A DNA stretch of 27,162 nt from positions 1 through 27,162 of IMG/VR virus record IMGVR_UViG_3300032265_001398. One strand, written 5' to 3'. Both the position numbers and the translations under genes were made by a program. Source of the stretch: a virus. Below, piece by piece: positions 6,353 through 14,700 of this stretch; position 1 is the first letter of the stretch, and every line of letters starts with the position of its first letter. The notes under the pieces are model-generated. The model was not told where the DNA came from and searched no databases. It saw only the letters and a list, made by a program, of their open reading frames with translations.

Positions 6353-8383
6353 ATGGCAATTAATACTATAAATAAAAATTTTAAAAACAAAGGTAAAGAT
6401 ATTAAATATCTAAATAAAGATTTTGCTTCTTTTAGAGATAATTTAATTGAATTTGCTAAAACATATTTTCCAAAAACATATTCTGATTTTAATGAAACAT
6501 CTCCTGGTATGATGTTTATTGAAATGGCATCTTATATTGGTGATGTTATGGGTTATTATATTGATGATACTTTAAAAGAATCATTAATGACCTATGCGGA
6601 AGATGAACAAAGTGTATTAGCATTAGCACAATATTTGGGATATAAACCAAAAGCTTCATCACCAGCAATTACCACATTATCATTATATCAATTAGTACCT
6701 TCTATTGGAACGGGTGTAAACAATGTTCCAGACCCTAAATATTTTTTAAGAATAAAAGAGGGAATGTCTGTATTATCTACTCAAGGTGGTATAGAATTTA
6801 GAACAACTGATATAGTAGATTTTTCAAATGAAGTAGAAAGAGAAATTAGTGTTTATGAAAGAGATTTAAATACCGGTGAACCAACATTCTATTTGGTTAA
6901 AAAATATGTAAGCGCTATTTCTGCAACTCTTCAAACAAAAGATGTACCATTTAATAATTATTCTCCATTTCAAACAATAACTTTGCCTGAAACAAATGTA
7001 ATTGAAATATATGATGTAAGAGATTCAAATAATAACAAATGGTATGAAGTTCCTTATTTGGGACAGGAAATGGTGTTTATTGATTATCCAAATACGGAAT
7101 CAAATGACCCGGATTTGTATCAATTTAAATTATCAGTTCCTTACATATTAAAAACAATAAAAACTCCAAAAAGATTTACAACTAGATTAAATCAAGATAG
7201 TTCAACTTTAATACAATTTGGAGCGGGAGACCCAACGGCGGCAGATGAACAATTAATTCCAAATCTTAAAAATGTAGGATTGGGTTTACCTAATTCTATT
7301 AAAAGATTAGATGAATCATTTGACCCAACTAATTTTTTAAAAACAAAAACATACGGAACATCTCCGTCTAATACAACAATTACTGTAAAATATTATATAG
7401 GTGGTGGAGTACAAGCAAATGTTGCTAGTGGGCAATTAACAAAAATAAATGGAGTAACATTTGAAGATGATACACAAACTTTCAATGTAAGTGAGCAATC
7501 TTTATATAATTTAGTAAAAAATTCTTTAGGAGTAGATAATGAAATTCCAGCAGTAGGTGGTAGAGATGGTGAAACTTTAGAAGAAATTAGACAAAATGCA
7601 TTAGCAAATTTTGGAGCTCAAAATAGAGCAGTAACTGTAAAAGATTATCAAATAAGAGCTTTATCGTTGCCTTCAAAATATGGTGCAATTACAAAAGCAT
7701 TTGCAACTGCGGATGGTACATTAGATAATAATTCTCCATCATCAATTTTAGCATCCCCAAATCAATTGCAACAATTTACTGATTTAGTTAAAGGATTTGT
7801 TAATACAACTCAGAAACCAACTGAACAACAAATAAAAGAACAACTAACTTCATTTTTGATTGGCAAAACAACAAATGAAAAAGAAAAAAATAATCCATTT
7901 GCAATTAATTTATATTTGTTAGGATATGATTCAAATAAAAATCTTACAAATCTTAATAATGCTGTAAAAGAGAATCTTAAAACTTATTTAAATGAGTATA
8001 AAATTCTTACCGATGGTGTTAATATTAATGATGGTTTTATTATTAATATAGGAATGGATTTTGAAATAATTGTTTATAAAAATTATAATAAAAATGAAGT
8101 ACTTACTCTTTGTATAAACGAAATAAAAGATTATTTTAATATAAACAATTGGCAATTTAATCAAACTATAAATTTGAGTGAGATTGAACTTTTAATTGCA
8201 AATGTTGAAGGAGTTTCATCAGTACCAAGCTTAAAAATTACAAATAAATGTGGTGGAAGATATTCACCAAATTCATATAATATAGATGCGGCAACTAAAA
8301 GTAAGATTGTATATCCATCTTTAGACCCATCGGTTTTTGAAATTAAATTCCCTGATGCGGACATAAAAGGAAGAGCAAAATAA
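6353..8383 (+). CDS. 6: gp6-like baseplate wedge protein
   Basis: This 676-residue protein is close in length to T4 gp6 (660). Its N-terminus (KYLNKDFASFRDNLIEFAKT, then NETSPGMMFIEMASYIGDVM) is the conserved start of gp6/baseplate-J-like wedge proteins. The central GGRDGETLEEIRQNALANFG and TVKDYQIRALSLPSKYGAI stretches are also typical of the J-like fold. gp6 dimers form the inner ring joining the six wedges round the hub. The position right after gp25 supports the call. The stop overlaps the next start (TAATG at 8381-8385). Confidence 0.9.
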   Translation: MAINTINKNFKNKGKDIKYLNKDFASFRDNLIEFAKTYFPKTYSDFNETSPGMMFIEMASYIGDVMGYYIDDTLKESLMTYAEDEQSVLALAQYLGYKPKASSPAITTLSLYQLVPSIGTGVNNVPDPKYFLRIKEGMSVLSTQGGIEFRTTDIVDFSNEVEREISVYERDLNTGEPTFYLVKKYVSAISATLQTKDVPFNNYSPFQTITLPETNVIEIYDVRDSNNNKWYEVPYLGQEMVFIDYPNTESNDPDLYQFKLSVPYILKTIKTPKRFTTRLNQDSSTLIQFGAGDPTAADEQLIPNLKNVGLGLPNSIKRLDESFDPTNFLKTKTYGTSPSNTTITVKYYIGGGVQANVASGQLTKINGVTFEDDTQTFNVSEQSLYNLVKNSLGVDNEIPAVGGRDGETLEEIRQNALANFGAQNRAVTVKDYQIRALSLPSKYGAITKAFATADGTLDNNSPSSILASPNQLQQFTDLVKGFVNTTQKPTEQQIKEQLTSFLIGKTTNEKEKNNPFAINLYLLGYDSNKNLTNLNNAVKENLKTYLNEYKILTDGVNINDGFIINIGMDFEIIVYKNYNKNEVLTLCINEIKDYFNINNWQFNQTINLSEIELLIANVEGVSSVPSLKITNKCGGRYSPNSYNIDAATKSKIVYPSLDPSVFEIKFPDADIKGRAK

Positions 8384-9456
8384 TGGCATACTATTTTTTA
8401 ACAGCATCAAAAGATGCATCGATATACCTACAACAACCAAATCAAAATACAGGTTTGGATGAAATTTTAGAAGTTAGTAAAATATACTATGGAAACATAA
8501 AAGATGTTTCTAGAGCACTTTTGAAATTTGAATTAGATTACCTATCGGCATCAGTATCAATTGGTGATATTGTATTATCCGATGCTAGTTTAATTTTAAA
8601 AGAAACAAAAAGCGAAGAAATTCCATTGGATTATACTTTAAATGCTTATGCTGTTTCTGGAAGTTGGGAAATGGGAATTGGTACTAGATTCGATAATGTT
8701 TCTACACAAGGTGTAACTTGGAATTATAGAGAAGGTGATACTAAATTAGATTGGTTACAAAATAATTTAGCAGAAGGAACTGATTCAAATCCAAATGATG
8801 GTACTGGTGGTACTTGGTGGACTGGGATAAACACATCTCAAAACTTTAACTATCAAACTGCAGATATATCAATGAATGTAGGAAATATGTTAAAAGTTTG
8901 GATGAGTGGTTCTATTCCTAATGATGGTATTATTATAAAACATGCAAATGAATTTGAAAATAATACCGAAGATTATGGTATTATAAAATTATTTAGTAAA
9001 GAAACTCATACAATATATCAACCAAAAATTAGAATAGGTTGGGATGACCAATCTTTTATAACTGGTTCATTAACTGCGTTAACTGCAAATGATATTAAAG
9101 TTGGTGTTAAAAATTTCAAATCCGAATATAAAGCAGAAACTACTGCAAAAATAAAAATTTTTGGAAGAGAATTGTATCCTCTTAAAACATTTACAAATCA
9201 ATTTGCATATGGTGATATTAAATACTTACCACAAACTACATATTATCAAATAAGAGATTTTGCAGCAGGTGATGTTATAATACCATTTAGTGAGTATTCT
9301 AAAGTTAGTTGTGATTCCGATGGAAATTATATAAAAGTTAATTTTTCAAATTGGGAAACTGATAGAGTTTATAAAATTGAATTTAAAGTTGATATGGGAG
9401 ATGGTGATGTTCAATATTTTAATGAAGATATAACATTTACTATTGTAAAACAATAA
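8383..9456 (+). CDS. Tail/baseplate protein with DNRLRE-like beta-sandwich domain
   Basis: This protein has 357 residues. Residues 1-220 resemble DNRLRE-type domains of secreted and surface proteins: an opening 'ASKDASIYLQQPN' strand, the SRALLKFEL strand near 45, tryptophan-rich loops (GTWWTGI) and a late GIIIKHANE strand. The remainder (220-357) is a second beta-rich, Ig-like module. Such sandwiches bind carbohydrate or mediate adhesion. Within a baseplate operon the likely job is a peripheral wedge or receptor-contacting component occupying the position of T4 gp7/gp8, although I see no direct homology to those. It is translationally coupled to gp6 through TAATG. Confidence 0.65.
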   Translation: MAYYFLTASKDASIYLQQPNQNTGLDEILEVSKIYYGNIKDVSRALLKFELDYLSASVSIGDIVLSDASLILKETKSEEIPLDYTLNAYAVSGSWEMGIGTRFDNVSTQGVTWNYREGDTKLDWLQNNLAEGTDSNPNDGTGGTWWTGINTSQNFNYQTADISMNVGNMLKVWMSGSIPNDGIIIKHANEFENNTEDYGIIKLFSKETHTIYQPKIRIGWDDQSFITGSLTALTANDIKVGVKNFKSEYKAETTAKIKIFGRELYPLKTFTNQFAYGDIKYLPQTTYYQIRDFAAGDVIIPFSEYSKVSCDSDGNYIKVNFSNWETDRVYKIEFKVDMGDGDVQYFNEDITFTIVKQ

Positions 9457-9457
9457 T

Positions 9458-10546
9458 ATGATAGGAACTGGATTAAAGAATGAAATGGTCATTAATGAAT
9501 TACTGGTAAGTGGTTCATCGGCATTAAAACCTCGAAATGATTTCGGGGTTTATGTGTTTAGTGGTTCTGTTGCCGATGATGGTGTTGTATCTGGTCAATT
9601 AACAAAACCAAAATATAATACAACTGAATTAGTAAAATCAATAGATACTACAATTATTGAATTATTACCACCACCGCCACCACCAATAGATGATAGAGTA
9701 GCAAGACCAATATATAATGAGGCAACTCAATCGGTTATTGATTTAACTGCAGAAGTAGCAGTGTTAAACACAACTATTACTGATTTGAGAGCTAAAGTGC
9801 AGGAATTGCAAGTTATTTCTCAAAGTTTAAGAGTTGATTTGGATTTAAAATCAATTAACTTAGCTGCTTCAGAAAATCAAAAAGTACAATTAGCATCAAA
9901 GATAACAACTACGGTTACTCAATTACAAAATTCAGTACAAAAAGCAACATCAGAAGCTATTCAAAGAGTATCTTTAACTGCAAGAAATCAATCGTTACAA
10001 CAGGAATTGGATGCATTAAGAATTGCAGCAACTGCAAAAGAACAAGCATTGGCAGCTGGAGCAGTTTCTACTGGTCAATTATCAAGTATATTATTTGATG
10101 GTGGTAAACCAACAAAAATTGATGGAGTTGATATTGGAATGGATTATGGCTCTGGTTATGGTTCAAAATCATCCGCTGGTAAATTTGCAGCACCTGGAAA
10201 TTCACTTTCAAATACATTTAAAACATATTTTGAAGTTATATGTTCATCCGATTTAGCTGGTGCAACATACATTGATGTTGATGTTAGATTTAAGGGAGGA
10301 ATTTCATCTTCACCATTTAATTTTGGATTCACAACTCCAGCTAGAATACAAGCTGGTAAAACTTTAAGATTTCCTATGGATGCACCAACATCTTATTTAA
10401 ATGGTTTGGCGGGAAGTCATGGTGGAGGGTTATTTTCACATTCATCTCCAACTACTTATGATTTTACTATGAGTATTATTGTAACTGATAGTAGTGGTAA
10501 AAGTGAAAGTAAAGATTATTCAATGAGAATATACAAATACGGATAA
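9458..10546 (+). CDS. Tail protein with polyproline hinge and coiled coil
   Basis: This protein has 362 residues in three parts. Residues 1-65 are a beta-rich head. A six-proline run (71-76, LLPPPPPPIDD) acts as a rigid hinge. A long heptad-patterned region (about 90-200, for example TTITDLRAKVQELQVISQSL) is probably a trimeric or dimeric coiled coil. The C-terminal beta domain (205-362) ends in YSMRIYKYG. This shaft-plus-knob design is common in tail-fibre adaptors and whiskers. It lies one base after the previous gene, within the baseplate operon. A near-perfect hairpin occupies codons 24-32. No named family is recognised. Confidence 0.7.
   Translation: MIGTGLKNEMVINELLVSGSSALKPRNDFGVYVFSGSVADDGVVSGQLTKPKYNTTELVKSIDTTIIELLPPPPPPIDDRVARPIYNEATQSVIDLTAEVAVLNTTITDLRAKVQELQVISQSLRVDLDLKSINLAASENQKVQLASKITTTVTQLQNSVQKATSEAIQRVSLTARNQSLQQELDALRIAATAKEQALAAGAVSTGQLSSILFDGGKPTKIDGVDIGMDYGSGYGSKSSAGKFAAPGNSLSNTFKTYFEVICSSDLAGATYIDVDVRFKGGISSSPFNFGFTTPARIQAGKTLRFPMDAPTSYLNGLAGSHGGGLFSHSSPTTYDFTMSIIVTDSSGKSESKDYSMRIYKYG
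9527..9551 (+). other. Intragenic hairpin (11-bp stem, 3-base loop)
   Basis: AAACCTCGAAA (9527-9537), the loop TGA, then TTTCGGGGTTT (9541-9551) pair over 11 positions with one T-G wobble. It lies about 70 bases into the proline/coiled-coil gene. There is no T-tract afterwards, so it is not a standard terminator; it may affect translation or RNA decay, or be a coding accident. Confidence 0.45.
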
Positions 10547-10559
10547 ATTTAAAAAATAA

Positions 10560-11780
10560 ATGGCAATACAAAGTATAAAAAATATTATTAACAACAAAGG
10601 GTATGTTGTAAATTCAAAAGATAGAGCAATTTTTGAACAAGGAAACTTGCAATCTTTTTTTGGATTTGGTGAAAAAGATGCCATTGAGTTTATAGTATAT
10701 GATATAAACAATAATCAACTTCCACAAAAAAATGGAGAATTGGTTAGATATGTTAATTTAACAACACAAAATATATCCGATTATTTTATGATTGCTGAAG
10801 GAACAATTCTTACTAAACATAAATTACCAAATGAATATTTTATAGATGTAGAAAGATTGTTAAGTGAAGCAGGATATACTAATGGTATATTTAAAACTCA
10901 AATAACATTAATTAATAAAAAAGTTGGTAATGAAAAACTAAATGAAAAATTATGGATTTCCGAAATATCACCATCTAGAACTGAAGTAAGATTATTTCCA
11001 ATAAAAAATGAAATCACTGCAAATACTGATTTACAAGAAAGATTTAATTTATTTGTTAATAATTCTGAATTTAGAGATGATACTATAAATCTTGCTTTTA
11101 ATTTTATTGAAAAAATAACTCCTAATAAAATTTCATCTTTTATGAAAGATAAATATGGAGTTAATTGGGTTAATAAACTTAAGACTGAATTTAAAATAAA
11201 TGATTTGGATAATCTTTCAACAAAAATTTATAATAAATTTAGTGAAGCATGTTTTTATAATTTTACAAATAGAATTTCAGATGTAAATAGTTTAAATTAT
11301 GGTAAACCAAATACAACTACACCACCAATTAAATTTTCAGTTGATGAAATAAAAAGTGTTTGTAGAACAATATTAGTAACGGTTATTAATTATTACCTTT
11401 ATAGACAAGATATTCATACAACTACTACATATGATTCAGCTAATTTGGCATCGTTGGATGAAGTTGGCCAAATTTTACAAAAATTAGAATCTAATACAAT
11501 TATTGATACATCTTCTCCAGTTTTACAAACTGCCGTTATACAAAAACCATTTCAATCTGAAACTGATATTAATTTCAATAATGAAATTATAAAAATAACT
11601 GACCCCATTCAAACACCAGTTGTTATTGCAGTTCCGGATGATTTTCCTTATAAAATTCCTACACCTACACCAAGAACTGGTGGTGGTGGAAATAATGGTG
11701 GTACACATAATACAATAGCACGTGGTGAATTTAATTATGGTCAAATGAATAACACTATGGATATTCAAGCACTAAAATAA
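10560..11780 (+). CDS. Tail/baseplate structural protein of unknown family
   Basis: This protein has 406 residues. The N-terminal 150 residues are beta-rich (AIEFIVYDINNNQLPQKNGE, then ISEISPSRTEVRLFP). The middle (150-290) is helical and the C-terminal region is Pro/Thr- and Gly-rich (PTPTPRTGGGGNNGGT) with a short terminal tail. It precedes the 1733-residue protein, and the whole 14-base gap between them is a promoter-like element. The Gly-rich end resembles the Gly-rich start of that protein, suggesting flexible connections between adjacent virion components. No enzymatic motif is visible; the role is inferred from its place between gp6 and the fibre genes. Confidence 0.7.
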   Translation: MAIQSIKNIINNKGYVVNSKDRAIFEQGNLQSFFGFGEKDAIEFIVYDINNNQLPQKNGELVRYVNLTTQNISDYFMIAEGTILTKHKLPNEYFIDVERLLSEAGYTNGIFKTQITLINKKVGNEKLNEKLWISEISPSRTEVRLFPIKNEITANTDLQERFNLFVNNSEFRDDTINLAFNFIEKITPNKISSFMKDKYGVNWVNKLKTEFKINDLDNLSTKIYNKFSEACFYNFTNRISDVNSLNYGKPNTTTPPIKFSVDEIKSVCRTILVTVINYYLYRQDIHTTTTYDSANLASLDEVGQILQKLESNTIIDTSSPVLQTAVIQKPFQSETDINFNNEIIKITDPIQTPVVIAVPDDFPYKIPTPTPRTGGGGNNGGTHNTIARGEFNYGQMNNTMDIQALK

Positions 11781-11789
11781 ATATTTATT
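11781..11789 (+). promoter_or_regulatory. Putative late promoter element ATATTTATT (copy 4, one mismatch)
   Basis: The element begins directly after the stop codon of the upstream gene and ends only five bases before the ATG at 11795, filling the 14-base gap. If it works as a -10-type element, the transcript would start at or within a few bases of the start codon. Confidence 0.4.
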
Positions 11790-11794
11790 AAATA

Positions 11795-14700
11795 ATGGCA
11801 ATACGATACGATAGAACATACAGATTATTAGACCAAACGGATTCACAAACTCCTATTGACATTACCGATGTAATAAATAATCAAATTACATATGGTGGTG
11901 GTAGTAGTATTCTTGGTGGAGTTGGTGGTGGTGGTAATCCATCTTTACCACCAGTTTCAGTTGGTGGTGGTAGTAATGTATTTATTACAAATAAACCCGG
12001 TACACTCGTATCAAATCAAAATATTTATTTAAATGTAAATTCAAATGTTGCAGGAGCTTCTATTTACATCAATGATGAAGATACAAAAAAGACTACAAAA
12101 GATTTATTACAAATAAGTGTATCTGATATTTTAATAAATGGTGTAAAAAAAATTACCGTAAAAAAAGATGGATATGATTCACCTGATGTATATACTATAA
12201 AAATTGTGCAAAATCCAAATTATCAATCAACAACCAATTATAATTTAAATTTTGCATCTAGTATACTTGGTGGGATGGGTGGAAATTCTGGTATTTCTGG
12301 ATTAGATTTTTTTAGAAGTTTGCCACAAATGGATTCAACAAATCCTGTTTACACAAACACTCCAATATATTCATTAGAAATAAGACATACTTCAAATGGA
12401 TTTGACCAAGGATATGAAAATGATTATAATAATGTTGATAAAGTAATAGATTTTACACTATCTACAATTAAAACATTACCAATTGAAGATACACCGGTAT
12501 CACAAATTACAATTTCAGTAACCGGACCAGATACTTCAGTTAATTTGATATTAAACGAAGGTACTATAAATGCTAAATCACAAAAATTAAAATCTGGATT
12601 AAATTTAATAGATGTAACTATTGGTGATACCGTATCATTAGCATCTAGTGATATATCTTCATTTAGAATAAAAAATGCAACAGTAACTAAAGCAAATCAA
12701 AATAAATTAATAGAAGCACAATCTAATTTAGAAAGTGTAAGTACAAAATTTAAATTGGATAGTATTAATTATTCAGTATTAATAACTTCAGAAAATGCAT
12801 TACCTGCTACTACTATACCTCAAATAGATTTACTTAGTAATATAAGTGTTAGATATAATATTAATACTAAAACCGATATACCTGTTAAAATTGCAAAAAG
12901 TTCAAATGTATTATCAGTAAGAAGTAGTATAGCTAACAAAACTTTTACATATAGTAATTTGGGTAATGATACATCAACAATCATAGTTTTACCGGCCTCT
13001 AATTTTACTACAATTGGAAATTATAAAGTTTATTTAGTAGCATCTGGTGCAAATGGAGATGGTAATACTATTGAATTGAATGTAAATGTAGTTGATGAGG
13101 TATATGTTGGTGTTCCTGATATTAGAAATATTTCATATCCAAGTTTAATACATGGACCTGATTTTAAAGGAGCTGATGTCGATTTTACAATTTCATACCA
13201 ATCTATTAATACCGATTATGTAAGAATATATAAAACAGGAAGTGATAAATATATTCAGGCTATAAGCTCTGGAGATGTAAAATTAAATTTTTTAAAGTTA
13301 TTACAATTAGATAGTACACAAACCTCTGAAAATCAAGACTTAATAAGTATTGGGTTATCTTTGATACCGTATAATATTAGCGGTAAAGAAGTTATAACTG
13401 GTAAAGAAGAGAGATTAACAATACAATTAGATAAAGGTGATTTAACAATTCCAAGAGATGTAGCTGTTTCAAGAATTGCTGATGGATTTATAAATCAATT
13501 TGATTCTAATATATTTGCAGATGAAACATCAAAATATTTAACTCATTTTTTAAATATTGGAAATGGTGATAATAAATTAATTACAACTTGGACTGGAAGT
13601 TTAGGTTCATTGATTTTAAAATTATATGAACCAATACCAACATCTGTTCAACCAAATGATTTAGTTTGGATTTCTAAAATACAATCAAATCCAATAATTG
13701 AAACAATAACTGTAAGTGGTATTGATGAGACATATTGTGCACCATTAAAAGGACCTAATTTTACAATTGAACCAGATAATGGATATGGATATCAGGTATA
13801 TGAAGATTTAATTGCAAGTGGTAGTGTAGCTTCTACAAACTTAATAACAAAATATATATCATCAACAGGAATTGATACTGCTAAATTAAACATTAGTTAT
13901 GTAAGTTCTTCCAATTATTTATTTGAAAACTTTTCAAATTTTGGCTCTGCAGAAGAAAGAATAAACAATTTTTTCTATAAAGTACAAATTTTAGAAACAT
14001 ATAAAACAAAATATGAAGATTTAATTGCTGATACGTTTATAGGACCTTATGGTGGATTTGAAGGTGGTATATTGACCGAAGATGGATATCAAGCTGAAAC
14101 CGAAGATGGTATTTTTGATATACAATGGGAACAATATCAATACAAAGGTGCATCTCAACAGGCCGAAGCTAAAAAATATTATGATTTAATAAATCAAACA
14201 ATACGAGCATTTGATGGATATGAAAAGTTTTTGTACTCATCTAATAGTGATTTAGCATATCCTAAAGAATTATATATTCATCCTATAAGTGGGTTAGGCA
14301 CATATATTTTAAAACCATCAACTGATACTGATGTAATTGGATGGTATGATTCTTTAGTACAATTATCATATGATTATGATAAATACAATCCAAACTATTT
14401 GGCTAATAATATACCTGAATTTGTTAGAGAAGATTATGATAACGAAGATTTTATCACATTTTTAAATATGATAGGTCAACACTTTGATATTTTATGGTGT
14501 TATATAAATGCTTTAAAAAATACAAAGTTAGTAGAAGAAAAACAAGTTAATGGTGTTTCTGATGAATTAGTTAAAAACCTTCTTCAATCGTTTGGTTGGG
14601 AAAATAGAAAAGCATTTAATTCTCAATTTTTATGGGAATATGCATTTGGAACTGATAAAGATGGTTTCCCTAAATATTCAATGAGTTTAGAAGAAGCTAA

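Noticed and set aside
10023-10256. Plus-strand open frame inside the coiled-coil tail gene
   Set aside because: It is an out-of-frame shadow, rich in Gln/Leu/His, inside a gene with clear coiled-coil and beta domains.
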